64,000 nt of DNA from Gp6-AA40 sp035647075 (GTDB lineage Bacteria > Acidobacteriota > Vicinamibacteria > Vicinamibacterales > UBA2999): positions 4,206-68,205 of the forward strand of contig DASROF010000027.1 of assembly GCA_035647075.1 (NCBI GenBank), written 5' to 3'. Shown here piece after piece: positions 53,027 through 61,931 of this stretch. Under the pieces are notes generated by a model that was given only the letters and a program-made list of their open reading frames with translations, was not told where the DNA came from and did no database searches. A program made the position numbers and the translations under genes. How positions within the stretch are numbered: position 1 is the stretch's first letter; the number at the start of each line of letters is the position of its first letter.

Positions 53027-54130
53027 CTAGGAGGCGGGAAGGGAGGACCTGGTGGGCACGATCGCTTCGACCACCGTGCCGCACGCCGGCTCGCTGATGA
53101 TGCGGAGACGACCGCCGCTCAGCTCGACACGCTCGCGCATGGTCATCAGGCCGAGACCCATGCTGCGCACCGTGGAAGGGTCGAATCCGGTGCCGTCGTC
53201 CGACACCCAGAGCGTGACGGAGGAGGCATCGAGCCGGAGGCGCACGTCGATCCGGCGGCCACCGCTGTGTTTGACCGCGTTCTGCAGCGCTTCCTGCATC
53301 ACGCGGAATACACACAACGCGGTGTCTTCGGATACTTCCACCGGCGCTGCGTCTTCAGTGAACTGCACCGTGATACCGCTGCTGGCCGCAATCTCATCGC
53401 ACAACGGCTTGAGCGTGAGTCCGAGCCCTCGCATCGTCAGCTTCGGTGGGTGCAGCTCGCAGGACAAGAGGTGAATGCCCCTGGTCAGGTCGTGCAGCAT
53501 GTCGCGCGCCTCGGTGAGCGTGCGGCGGGCGAGCGCCGCCGAGAACGGTCGCGTCTTGGTGGCGGAGGCGAGCTTGACGGTCAACAGCGCGATCCGCTGT
53601 GCGATGTCGTCGTGCAGATCACGCGCAATGCGGGCACGTTCCGACTCCTGCGCAGCGACCAGCCGCGTGCCGAGTTCCCGCAATCGACGCTGCGCATCCT
53701 CGGCCGCAGTCGTATCGTGGGCGGCCCCGACGAACATCTCCACTTCGCCGTCCTGCGAGCAGTACGGGTGGCCGACGAACGACCAGGATCGAAAGCTATC
53801 GTCCACCCGCAGACGCACGTTGACTTCGACGCCTCGTCGGAAGGCTGCGGCCGAGTGGAAGGCCGTCACCGCTCGGTGCCGATCCTCTTCGTGCAGCACC
53901 TGCAGCCAGTCGATGCTGCTCGGCGACACCGGATTCGAAGCCGCCGAGGTCACCGCGTGCCAGGCGCGATTGCCAAACCAGAGGTCGGCTTGTGGCCCGA
54001 TGATCCAGAGCGGAACCGGCAGCACGTCAAGCAGGTCCAGCCAGGGCAGGGCATCCGTCACCAGGGCCGTCGGCGACGGCTGCGGCGCCGGAGTCGCATT
54101 GGACGTCTGGACCTTTTTTGTTGCGGGCAT
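53027..54130 (-). CDS. NarL-type sensor histidine kinase with PAS domain
   Basis: A 367-residue soluble kinase: PAS-like domain (about 28-145), HisKA_3 dimerisation helix with phospho-acceptor H173 in RIARDLHDDIAQR, and HATPase_c domain (about 265-362) with N-box N284 and DDGTGFD at 311-317. No membrane helix, so it reads a cytoplasmic signal. The NarL/FixJ-type regulator at 57692 is its natural partner though three genes lie between. A 75-base gap separates it from the beta-barrel gene upstream. Confidence 0.92.
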   Translation of the reverse strand: MPATKKVQTSNATPAPQPSPTALVTDALPWLDLLDVLPVPLWIIGPQADLWFGNRAWHAVTSAASNPVSPSSIDWLQVLHEEDRHRAVTAFHSAAAFRRGVEVNVRLRVDDSFRSWSFVGHPYCSQDGEVEMFVGAAHDTTAAEDAQRRLRELGTRLVAAQESERARIARDLHDDIAQRIALLTVKLASATKTRPFSAALARRTLTEARDMLHDLTRGIHLLSCELHPPKLTMRGLGLTLKPLCDEIAASSGITVQFTEDAAPVEVSEDTALCVFRVMQEALQNAVKHSGGRRIDVRLRLDASSVTLWVSDDGTGFDPSTVRSMGLGLMTMRERVELSGGRLRIISEPACGTVVEAIVPTRSSLPAS

Positions 54131-54205
54131 GCCGTCAATAGACAGTTAGCACATCAGATGGGTCGGTAGAGCGAGCGGACCCGCATTCTGCACGCAATCT
54201 CCCCG

Positions 54206-54898
54206 TCAGAATTTGAAGCCGAACTCGACGGGGAAATAGCGTCCGTTCGCGCGCTGCTCGTCGCCGTTCAGATCCGTAAACGTCGGCCCCCACACAAAGT
54301 GCCAGCGGGCCTCGATGAAAAACGCCGCGGCGCGGCCGAGCCGGATCGCGACGCCACCGCCGGCGTTCACTCCTGGGTCCCATGAAGAGCGATCGCCGAT
54401 CACACGGTTGACTTCGACCGGCTCCGGATAACAGATGTACCAGAACGGATCGCAGTAGGTCGTGAACCCCACGTCCGGAGTGGTGAGGTTGACCGAGCGG
54501 TGGTAGATGCCGCCGCCTGCGACTCCGTATGGATTGAAACGGTGTCGGCCCTCACCGTGCAGCATGCCGTTGGCGGTGACGTAGTGCACCCGGTGATTCG
54601 ACTGGATCAACGCGGTGCCCGTGGGAGTGACCAGCGGGTTGATCATCAGCGGAATGCGCCGCTCAGGGCCGTTCATCTTGCTGAACCCGTACTCCACCTG
54701 CAGGCCGAAGGGCGAGGTCTTCTCGAACGTCAGTCCAATCGTGAACGCACCGCCGGTGTCGAATCGATCGGCCACCGGGCCGTTCGGCGTCGTCATGCCA
54801 CCGCCGATGATGAAGTGAACCGGCTTGTCGCTCTGGGCATGCGCCGGCGCGGCGGCGATCGCGATCGCGACACACGCGCCGAACAGGACTGATTTCAT
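54206..54898 (-). CDS. Outer-membrane beta-barrel protein
   Basis: A 230-residue protein, signal peptide 1-21 (ends PAHAQ), then alternating strands and a terminal phenylalanine (PVEFGFKF), the signal for BAM-dependent assembly. YGVAGGGIYHRS and NAGGGVAIRLGR are typical OmpA/OprW-like eight-stranded barrels. Start at ATG 54898 with GAAGGAG six bases before it. A weak -24/-12-like site lies at 55010-55026 on the same strand. Function unknown. Confidence 0.78.
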   Translation of the reverse strand: MKSVLFGACVAIAIAAAPAHAQSDKPVHFIIGGGMTTPNGPVADRFDTGGAFTIGLTFEKTSPFGLQVEYGFSKMNGPERRIPLMINPLVTPTGTALIQSNHRVHYVTANGMLHGEGRHRFNPYGVAGGGIYHRSVNLTTPDVGFTTYCDPFWYICYPEPVEVNRVIGDRSSWDPGVNAGGGVAIRLGRAAAFFIEARWHFVWGPTFTDLNGDEQRANGRYFPVEFGFKF

Positions 54899-55009
54899 AC
54901 CGTGCTCCTTCGCCGTTGCTCGTACCAGGCGGACTTCATGCGACGCGATCACGGTAGCGTCCGGCTCGAACCGCCTCTATGCAGTTCCGGTTTTCGCGTC
55001 TGCCGCTTT

Positions 55010-55026
55010 CGCATAGAACGAGCCCG
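55010..55026 (-). promoter_or_regulatory. Weak sigma54-like site before the beta-barrel gene
   Basis: On the minus strand CGGGCTCGTTCTATGCG keeps GG-N10-GC spacing with GGC and TGC, but the boxes match less well than the other four. Chance occurrence is plausible. Confidence 0.25.
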
Positions 55027-55061
55027 GCGGCGGCCCCACACTGCCTGCGATGGAAGGGACC

Positions 55062-57389
55062 ATGCCCATGCGCAGGTGGAGTCGGCGCGGCCGTCAGGCG
55101 GCCGCGTGGGCGGCGATCGGTTCGATGCTGGCGATGCCGATCGGCACCTCCGCGAATCGCATGCAGACACCCGCGGCAAAGCCCGCCGCAGGCGCTCCGG
55201 CTGCTCCCGCGGACGGCGAGTGGCCGCGGCGCTATGTCGGCTCCGATCAGTCGGTGGTCATCGTCTATGAGCCGCAGGTCGTCGACTGGCCGCAGCAGAA
55301 ACTCCTGACCCTGTACACGGCGATGTCCTATACGGCGCCTGGCGCCGACAAGCCGCTGCTCGGGACCATCAAGGCCGAGGCCGACACCCGCGTCTCGCTC
55401 GAACAACGTCTCGTCGACTTTTCCTCCTTCCGTATTCTCGAATCGAACTTTCCGCAGTCGACGAAGGAGCAGGCCGGCGCCGCCGTCGCCGCCCTGAAAG
55501 CGAACATGCCGTTGGGCGAGCGTGTAATCGCGCTCGATCGCGTGCTCGAATACGTCAACACCAGCAGCATCAACCCGAGGAACGCTGCCGGCATCAAGGC
55601 CGACCCGCCGACCATCTTCTACAGTGCGGCGCCGGCAGTGATGGTGAACCTCGACGGCGACCCGATCTGGAGCCCGATCCAGAACAACGAGCTGCGCTTC
55701 GCGGTCAACACCAACTGGGATCTGTTCGAGTATCCGCCGTCGAAGACGCTCTATCTCCGCAACGACAAACAGTGGCTGCAGGCGCCGTCGATCAAAGGGC
55801 CATGGACGATCGCGCGCACGCTGCCCGACAGCTTCGGCCGGTTGCCGGCTGACGAGAACTGGAAGGATGTGCGCGAGGCAATTCCGGCGCGTGGCACCTC
55901 CGCCATTCCAAAGGTTTTCGTCAGCACGACGCCGGCCGAATTGATCCTCGTGAAGGGCATGCCGCAGTACCAGGCCGTCCCCGGGACGAAGCTTCTCTGG
56001 CTGCGCAACACGGACGCCGACGTCTTCCGCCTCGGAGCGAACGGACCGGTGTATTACCTCGTGGCTGGACGCTGGTTCTCGTCGCCGGGCTTCGACGGTC
56101 CGTGGACCTTCGCCACGACCATGCTGCCCGACGACTTCCGGCGGATTCCTCTGGAGCACGAGCGATCGCGCGTGCTTGCCTCCGTTCCGGGTACGCCGCA
56201 GGCCGCTGAAGCCGTTCTCCTTGCAGAGATTCCACAGACTGCACGCGTGAGCCGGAAGGAGGTGCAGGCGCCCGACGTCAGTTATCAGGGCACGCCGCAA
56301 TTCACCCCTGTGTCAGCGACGACAGTGTCTCGTGCGGTCAACACCGACAAGGACGTCATTCGGGTTGGCGATCGCTACTACCTCTGCTACCAGGGAGTCT
56401 GGTTCGTCGCGAATGCGGCGGAAGGTCCGTGGCAGGTGACCGGCTCGATTCCTTCCGAGATTTACCAGATTCCCATCAGCGATCCGCTGAACCACGTCAC
56501 CTACGTCACCGTCGAAAGTCAGGACGACGAGTGGGTCGAGTACGCCGCGGCCGCCGGCTACCTGGGAGTCATGACCGCGTGGGGCTGTGCCGTCTGGGGA
56601 ACCGGGTGGTACTACCCGCCTTACGTCGGCTACGGCGGCTTCTATCCGGCCTACTTCCCCAGGTTTCCAACCTACGGATATGGGTCCTGGTACAACCCGT
56701 GGACCGGATCCTTCGGTCGCGCGGCAACAGCGTACGGTCCCTACGGTGGCGCGGGAATCGGTGCGCGCTACAACGCGCGAACCGGTACCTACTCACGCGG
56801 AGCGGTTGCCTATGGGCCGGCGGGCGCCCGCGGTGTCGCAGGTGCGTATAACCCGCGAACGGGCGCGTACGGCGCGACGCGGCAGGGGGCCAGCGTCTAT
56901 GGCAGCTGGGGCGCGACGGGTGTCCGTCGAGGCGATGAGTGGGCGGCGACGGCGCGAGCCACCAGCAACAGGACGGGCGCTACCACTCGCGTCACGCGCA
57001 CCGACGAAGGCGGCGTGGTCACACGGCGCGGCGCCAACGGCGGCGTTGTCGCCTCCAGCGGTGAAGGTGTGTTTGCCGGACGCGACGGCAATGTGTACCG
57101 CAAGCAGGGCGACTCCTGGCAGAAGTACGACAACGGTTCCTGGAACAGCATGGATCGGTCGGCGGTGGGAACGTCAGGAGGGCGGGACCGAGTCCAGGAC
57201 GGCAGTTTGTCCCGTCCGGATTCGGCGACGGTCGGACAACTCAACAGTGATTTCAACGCGCGGCGGGACGGCGGACAACGTGCCCGCGATGCGTCAACCT
57301 TCGGCGGCGGTGGTGGCGGGTCGCGCGCGGGCAGCTTCAGGCCCAGTGGCGGCGGCGGGTTCCGGGGCGGCGGTGGCCGCCGGCGCTGA
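55062..57389 (+). CDS. Large secreted/surface protein with three tandem GPW modules
   Basis: A 775-residue exported protein. After a Tat-like or Sec signal (RRWSRRGRQAAAWAA then ASAN-like cleavage region), a conserved domain (about 50-200), then three related modules whose GPW motifs fall near residues 247, 347 and 456 (KGPWTIARTLPDSFGRLP, DGPWTFATTMLPDDFRRIP, EGPWQVTGSIPSEIYQIP). A Tyr/Gly-rich segment (about 490-640) and a Gly/Arg tail follow. Related proteins are sometimes labelled carbohydrate-binding family V/XII; function untested. ATG 55062 has GGAAGG four bases upstream; ATGs at 55050 and 55068 are possible. Confidence 0.72.
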   Translation: MPMRRWSRRGRQAAAWAAIGSMLAMPIGTSANRMQTPAAKPAAGAPAAPADGEWPRRYVGSDQSVVIVYEPQVVDWPQQKLLTLYTAMSYTAPGADKPLLGTIKAEADTRVSLEQRLVDFSSFRILESNFPQSTKEQAGAAVAALKANMPLGERVIALDRVLEYVNTSSINPRNAAGIKADPPTIFYSAAPAVMVNLDGDPIWSPIQNNELRFAVNTNWDLFEYPPSKTLYLRNDKQWLQAPSIKGPWTIARTLPDSFGRLPADENWKDVREAIPARGTSAIPKVFVSTTPAELILVKGMPQYQAVPGTKLLWLRNTDADVFRLGANGPVYYLVAGRWFSSPGFDGPWTFATTMLPDDFRRIPLEHERSRVLASVPGTPQAAEAVLLAEIPQTARVSRKEVQAPDVSYQGTPQFTPVSATTVSRAVNTDKDVIRVGDRYYLCYQGVWFVANAAEGPWQVTGSIPSEIYQIPISDPLNHVTYVTVESQDDEWVEYAAAAGYLGVMTAWGCAVWGTGWYYPPYVGYGGFYPAYFPRFPTYGYGSWYNPWTGSFGRAATAYGPYGGAGIGARYNARTGTYSRGAVAYGPAGARGVAGAYNPRTGAYGATRQGASVYGSWGATGVRRGDEWAATARATSNRTGATTRVTRTDEGGVVTRRGANGGVVASSGEGVFAGRDGNVYRKQGDSWQKYDNGSWNSMDRSAVGTSGGRDRVQDGSLSRPDSATVGQLNSDFNARRDGGQRARDASTFGGGGGGSRAGSFRPSGGGGFRGGGGRRR

Positions 57390-57425
57390 AACGTCGAGCG
57401 AATCGCCCTTCGAGAGGACTTCCCG

Positions 57426-57677
57426 ATGATCGTCACCACGGTCGTCCCATACGGTGTCGGGCCCGGACCCGACACCGATTCCGACCTGATCCTGCGCCTT
57501 AGTGCAGAGTTTCACGAGATGCCGGACCTGGTAATTACGGTTGGCGAGGCCTCCAGGCTCTTTGCTGTCGAGCGCTCCCGCTGCCGACGTATACTCGACA
57601 CGCTGGTCACCAGGGGTGTGCTCACCACGGACGGACGGGTCTTTACCCGGGCGGGCACCGGACGCCGTTCCACTTAA
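57426..57677 (+). CDS. Small winged-helix-like protein
   Basis: An 83-residue protein. Residues about 40-75 (ITVGEASRLFAVERSRCRRILDTLVTRGVLTT) read as a helix-turn-helix plus wing start, like MarR/IclR-type recognition regions, without any sensing domain. GAGAGGA precedes the ATG. It lies 14 bases before the response regulator gene and 36 after the surface protein gene. Could be a small DNA-binding adaptor; not assigned to a family. Confidence 0.6.
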   Translation: MIVTTVVPYGVGPGPDTDSDLILRLSAEFHEMPDLVITVGEASRLFAVERSRCRRILDTLVTRGVLTTDGRVFTRAGTGRRST

Positions 57678-57691
57678 TTCGAAGGTAATCC

Positions 57692-58324
57692 ATGGCCGCG
57701 CCACGCGTCGTGATCGTGGACGATCACACGCTGCTGAACGAAGCGTTCCGTCGACTGCTCGAGCCGGAATGCGAGGTGGTCGGCACCTACGACGATCCGC
57801 ACGAATTTCTCCGTGACGTGGGTCGGTTGCGTCCGGACGTGGCGGTGCTCGACATCTCCATGCCCAGGCTGAACGGGCTCGACGCCGCCCGCGAGCTCCG
57901 CCGGCTGCTGCCCTCCACCCGCATCATTTTCCTGACGATGAACGAGGACCCGGATGTTGCGGCGGAGGCGTTCCGCCTTGGAGCCTCGGGGTACTTGCTG
58001 AAGCGATCCGCGGCCTCTGAACTGCCGTCGGCCGTCGGTGAGGTGATGAACCAGCGGTACTACATTACGCCGTTACTCACTCGTGACCTCGTGGGTTCAT
58101 TCGTTCAGCCGCATGAAGCGCGGAAGCCGATCTACCAGTTGACGCCGCGTCAGCGCGAGGTGCTGCAGCTGCTCGCCGAAGGTAATTCGATGAAGCAGGC
58201 CGCGGCGATTCTGCATGTCTCACCGCGCACGGTCGCGTTCCACAAGTACCGCATGATGGAACACCTGCGGGTCAATTCGACCGCCGCCCTCGTGCAATTC
58301 GCCGTTCGCGAAGGCCTGATCTAA
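57692..58324 (+). CDS. NarL/FixJ family response regulator
   Basis: A 210-residue two-domain regulator: receiver (1-120) with acidic pocket D10/D11, phospho-acceptor D54 (VAVLDISMP) and K104, and a LuxR-type helix-turn-helix (about 147-205: LTPRQREVLQLLAEGNSMKQAAAILHVSPRTVAFHKYRMMEHL). GAAGGT lies six bases before the ATG. The HisKA_3 kinase at 53027 is the likely partner. It does not activate sigma54 (no AAA+ domain). Confidence 0.94.
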   Translation: MAAPRVVIVDDHTLLNEAFRRLLEPECEVVGTYDDPHEFLRDVGRLRPDVAVLDISMPRLNGLDAARELRRLLPSTRIIFLTMNEDPDVAAEAFRLGASGYLLKRSAASELPSAVGEVMNQRYYITPLLTRDLVGSFVQPHEARKPIYQLTPRQREVLQLLAEGNSMKQAAAILHVSPRTVAFHKYRMMEHLRVNSTAALVQFAVREGLI

Positions 58325-58385
58325 CCGATCACCGGCTTCCGAACCGTTCGACAGTACCAGTCGGCTCACCTTCCTCGCCCCGAGA

Positions 58386-58425
58386 CCTGCTGTGCAAAGT
58401 ACCAGCAGGGTGCGCGCATTTTTTT
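58386..58425 (+). terminator. Inverted repeat followed by seven T
   Basis: CCTGCTG (58386-58392) and CAGCAGG (58403-58409) form a 7-bp stem; a T run (58419-58425) follows ten bases later. Plausible terminator for the response regulator, or an operator for the AraC-type gene. AGTACCAG also recurs at 58353 and 58398, 45 bases apart. Confidence 0.45.
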
Positions 58426-58487
58426 CGCCGTGAACCGGGTGATCGCCGAGTTCCCACGTGCCGGCTCGGGATCGTACGGTGTCGGGC

Positions 58488-58862
58488 ATGCCAGTTATCC
58501 ATCATGTGCCGCGCGCCGAAATCGTCGCCCGCGTCAACGAGTTCCTCCGCCGCAACCTGGGGGAGCCGGTCACCGTCACCGAACTGAGCCGCGTCGCCGG
58601 AGTCAGTGAGCGCACGCTTCGCGCAGCGTTCCATGACGTCGTCGGTGTCAGTCCGAAACAGCACATGCTCCGTGAACGTCTCCGTGCCGCCCGCGCCGCT
58701 CTACGCGCCGCTGCTCCGGGCACGACGACCGTCACGGACGTCGCGATGTCGTACGGGTTCTTCGAACTCGGACGCTTCGCCGGCCGCTACCGCCACACAT
58801 TCGGCGAAGCACCGTCACGGACACTGCGCCTGCGTCACGAGGTCGACGTCAAAATTGCGTAG
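58488..58862 (+). CDS. Stand-alone AraC-type DNA-binding protein
   Basis: A 124-residue protein consisting only of the two helix-turn-helix units of the AraC/XylS family (VTVTELSRVAGVSERTLRAAFHDVVGVSPKQHM and VTDVAMSYGFFELGRFAGRYRHTFGEAPS). The usual effector-binding domain is absent, as in MarA/SoxS. A GTG at 58458 would add ten residues. It is 24 bases ahead of the efflux operon and may be its activator. Confidence 0.85.
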   Translation: MPVIHHVPRAEIVARVNEFLRRNLGEPVTVTELSRVAGVSERTLRAAFHDVVGVSPKQHMLRERLRAARAALRAAAPGTTTVTDVAMSYGFFELGRFAGRYRHTFGEAPSRTLRLRHEVDVKIA

Positions 58863-58886
58863 TCACGACACGGGTAGGGTGGGCCA

Positions 58887-59291
58887 ATGCATCTGTCAGG
58901 ACCAGTCGTCGACACGATTGCCGACTACCTCACGATCGTCGTGCTGGTGGTTGTCCCGCCGGTGCTCATCTATCTCTTCTGGATTGTCCACATCATGCCG
59001 GAAAAGATTGCGGAGCGACGCGGGCACCCGCAGCTTGACGCGATCAAGACGCTCTGCCTGCTGTCGCTCGTGTTCGGCGGCCTCCTCTGGCCGATTGCAT
59101 GGCTGTGGGCGTTCTCGAGGCCGGTAATGCACCAGATGGCCTACGGAACTGACCGCATCCCGCACGACAAGAAGGGCGGTGACGGAGGCGACGCGGGCCC
59201 GCGTCCCGTCACCGGAGGTGACGGGGGCGCATCGCCAGCAGCCGCGGAGGCCGTGAATGTGAAAAGACCGGCCGCCGCCTTGAGGGATTGA
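58887..59291 (+). CDS. DUF3302 membrane protein (YiaW-like)
   Basis: A 134-residue inner-membrane protein with two helices (about 12-32 and 50-72) matching DUF3302; YLTIVVLVVVPPVLIYLFWIVHIMPEKIAERRGHP is the family core. In E. coli, yiaW stands beside the HlyD-type yiaV, the same pairing as here. The C-terminal 45 residues are Gly/Asp-rich and low in complexity. One base separates it from the next gene. Confidence 0.88.
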   Translation: MHLSGPVVDTIADYLTIVVLVVVPPVLIYLFWIVHIMPEKIAERRGHPQLDAIKTLCLLSLVFGGLLWPIAWLWAFSRPVMHQMAYGTDRIPHDKKGGDGGDAGPRPVTGGDGGASPAAAEAVNVKRPAAALRD

Positions 59292-59292
59292 C

Positions 59293-60525
59293 ATGGAAAT
59301 CCTGCTGCTCGGCATCTACTCCTTTTTCGTCTGGCTGGTGTTCTTCAAGTTCAAGTGGCTGGCCTGGACGACGACCGCCGCGGTGATCGTCATCACCATT
59401 CCGATCATCGGTCTCGCAACGCTGATACTGCTGCTCAACGTCGTGGCTCCGTCGGCGCTCGACGTGCAAGTGGTGAAGTACGTCGTGCAGGTCCTGCCGC
59501 GCGTCACCGGCCGTGTCATTGAGGTCCCGGTGGAACCGAATCGTCTGGTGCGACGTGGCGAGCTGTTGTTTCGCATCGATCCGCGCCCGTTCGAGTACGA
59601 AGTCGACCGGCTACGCGCGCTGCTCGCGTCGACCGCGGCGGACGTTGCCGCGCAGCGCGAGGATCTCCGCGCCGCCGAGGCGCAAATCGACGTGTCAGCG
59701 AATCATGTGACGTCGATCGGAAGTTCGATTGAGGCAAGCCGCGCGCGGCTCGCGCTCGCCGAACTGCGCGTGGGGCAGACGAAACAGCTCGCGTCGACCG
59801 GCGCCGGCGATGCCTTCGAGGCGCAGCGCTGGGAGTCGGACGTCGCACAGCAGCGCGCCGATCTCGGCGCCTTGATACCGCAGCTGTCTGCCGCAGAAAA
59901 GGAAGTAACCGCCAGTCGCGCCAAGGCCTCGTCAGTACGGGAACGTGTCAGTGCGATGTCAGGCCACGAGCAGGCCAGGGTGGCGGAAATCCGCGCGCAG
60001 CTGAAGGACGCTGAGTGGAAGCTCGAAGAAACGGCCGTCTACGCACCCGCGGATGGGCACGTGATCAATTTGCAGTTGCGGCCCGGTTCGACGGTGTCGC
60101 AGCTGCCACTGAATCCAGTGATGTCGTTTGTCGAACAGGACGAGGTCATCCTCGCGATGTTCTGGCAGAACGAGTTGCGCGCGGTCGAACCCGGCAACGA
60201 AGCGGAGCTGGCGCTCACCACGTATCCCGGCCGGATCATCAAGGCCCGGGTCGACTCGATCATCTGGGCGCAGGGCCAGGGGCAGCTGCCGCTGACCGGC
60301 ACGTTGCCGCAGACGGGCGCGACGCCGACGCCGGAAGGCCGCTTCGCGGTGAAGCTCGTCCTCGACGGCAAGGACAAGGATCTGTTCCTCGCCGCCGGTG
60401 CGCGCGGAACGGGCGCGATCTACACGCACCACCTCGTTCCGGTTCACATCATCCGCAAGGTGCTGTTGCGCGTGGGCTCGTACCTCAATTGGATCATCAT
60501 CAAACACAACGTCAGCCTGCACTGA
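59293..60525 (+). CDS. HlyD-family membrane fusion protein (YiaV/EmrA-like)
   Basis: A 410-residue periplasmic adaptor. Two N-terminal hydrophobic segments (about 4-19 and 26-50), a split lipoyl-like domain (VLPRVTGRVIEVPVEPNRLVRRGELLFRIDPRPFE near 67-101 and YAPADGHVINLQLRPGS near 250), and a coiled-coil hairpin in between (about 105-240). Joins an inner-membrane component to the outer-membrane factor encoded two bases downstream. No classical pump protein is encoded; the DUF3302 protein may stand in. Confidence 0.9.
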   Translation: MEILLLGIYSFFVWLVFFKFKWLAWTTTAAVIVITIPIIGLATLILLLNVVAPSALDVQVVKYVVQVLPRVTGRVIEVPVEPNRLVRRGELLFRIDPRPFEYEVDRLRALLASTAADVAAQREDLRAAEAQIDVSANHVTSIGSSIEASRARLALAELRVGQTKQLASTGAGDAFEAQRWESDVAQQRADLGALIPQLSAAEKEVTASRAKASSVRERVSAMSGHEQARVAEIRAQLKDAEWKLEETAVYAPADGHVINLQLRPGSTVSQLPLNPVMSFVEQDEVILAMFWQNELRAVEPGNEAELALTTYPGRIIKARVDSIIWAQGQGQLPLTGTLPQTGATPTPEGRFAVKLVLDGKDKDLFLAAGARGTGAIYTHHLVPVHIIRKVLLRVGSYLNWIIIKHNVSLH

Positions 60526-60527
60526 AC

Positions 60528-61931
60528 ATGAGATCCGCACATCTCCGTTGGTTGTCGGGTACGGTCGTCGCCGGGTGGGCGTTGACGGCGTGTGCGGTCA
60601 AACAGCCTCCGCCACCGGCTGATGCACTCGCCGGCGTTCTGCCCGCGACGACCGTTGTGCCTCCGGAGTACACGGCCACCAGCGGCGTCAGCGGCGACGT
60701 CATCAAAGACTGGCTGGGAACGTTCCAGGACTCACAGCTCCAGGCGGTCGTCACCGAAGGACTGGAGCACAACCTCGATCTCAAGGCCGCGGTCACGCGT
60801 GTCGACCACGCTGCAGCACTGGCGACCGCCGCGCGATCGCTGTTATACCCCCAGCTTGCGGCGACCGCCCTCGAAGGCGTCGTCGGACGCAGTGACGGGG
60901 TACGCGATCGGACTGGCGCCGTCCTCGACGTGGCGTGGGAGCTCGACGTGTGGGGGCGGGTACGCGCCTCCGGCGCGGCAGCCGACGCGAGGAAGGATGC
61001 GGCGGCGGCCGACGTCCTGTCGGCGCGACAGTCGCTTGCCGCATTAATCGCGACGGTCTGGTACAACACGATCGCGACCGAGCGACTCCGCGTGACCGCT
61101 GTCTCGGCCGCGACCGTATACGACGACTTGCTGCGGCTGGTCCGGACCAAGAACGCCGTCGGCGCGGTCGGTGCTCAGGACGTCGCTCTGGCCGGCGCCG
61201 ACCTCGATCGCGCCCGCGAACGGGAACGTGCGTTCGCCGCCTCATTGCAGCAGCTCACTCGAAGCCTCGAGGTGCTCCTCGGGCGTTACCCCGCCGCGGA
61301 ACTGGCGCTGGCACCTAGCCTCCCTCCTGTGCCGGCGCCGGTTCCCGACGGGTTGCCATCGGAGCTGCTCGAACGTCGTCCGGATCTCGTTGCCGCCGAG
61401 CGGCGGGTGGCGGCGACGTTTCATGCGGTGCAGGCGGCGAAAGCGGCCCGGCTGCCGCGATTCACGCTCACCGCCAGCGGCGGACGCTCGTCTGACGATC
61501 TGCTGCAACTGATTGGCGTGGGGGCCAATTTCTGGAAAGCTGGCCTGGAGGTGTTTGCGCCGCTCTTTCTCGGCGGAGCGCTCCAGGCGCAGGTTCGCGC
61601 CGCCACCGCCGACCAGGAGGCCTCGCTCGCCCTCTTCGGACAGGCGGCGCTCCGCGCCTTCGGCGAAGTGGAAAGTGCGCTTGGCAGTGAGACGCTGCTC
61701 GCTGATCAGCAGCGATATCTCGAGTCGGTTCTGGCCCAGGATACGGAAGCGGCTCGACTGGGCCGCACGCGCTACGACATCGGCGCGACCGATCTGCTGC
61801 ACGTCCTGGAGATGCAGGCGAGAGTGCTGGACAGCCAGTTCGCGCTCGTCGCTGTTCGTAACGATCGTCTGGCCAACCGCATCGCCTTACACCTGGCTTT
61901 AGGTGGAGGATTCGCCGCGGCCGCGCCGTGA
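60528..61931 (+). CDS. NodT-family outer-membrane factor lipoprotein
   Basis: A 467-residue TolC-like channel of the NodT/OprM type. Lipoprotein signal with cleavage in WALTAC (cysteine near residue 22). Two OEP domains with the hairpin helices and strands in the usual order; RRPDLVAAERRVAATFHAVQAAKAARLPRFTL and YDIGATDLLHVLEMQARVLDSQFALV are family markers. ATG 60528 overlaps nothing and starts three bases after the adaptor stop. Completes a DUF3302-HlyD-NodT export unit. Its stop overlaps the sigma54 activator gene. Confidence 0.93.
   Translation: MRSAHLRWLSGTVVAGWALTACAVKQPPPPADALAGVLPATTVVPPEYTATSGVSGDVIKDWLGTFQDSQLQAVVTEGLEHNLDLKAAVTRVDHAAALATAARSLLYPQLAATALEGVVGRSDGVRDRTGAVLDVAWELDVWGRVRASGAAADARKDAAAADVLSARQSLAALIATVWYNTIATERLRVTAVSAATVYDDLLRLVRTKNAVGAVGAQDVALAGADLDRARERERAFAASLQQLTRSLEVLLGRYPAAELALAPSLPPVPAPVPDGLPSELLERRPDLVAAERRVAATFHAVQAAKAARLPRFTLTASGGRSSDDLLQLIGVGANFWKAGLEVFAPLFLGGALQAQVRAATADQEASLALFGQAALRAFGEVESALGSETLLADQQRYLESVLAQDTEAARLGRTRYDIGATDLLHVLEMQARVLDSQFALVAVRNDRLANRIALHLALGGGFAAAAP

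Noticed and set aside
54927..54943. sigma54 site AGGCGGACTTCATGCGA before the surface protein
   Set aside because: Spacing fits but both boxes match poorly; such sites are expected by chance in GC-rich DNA.
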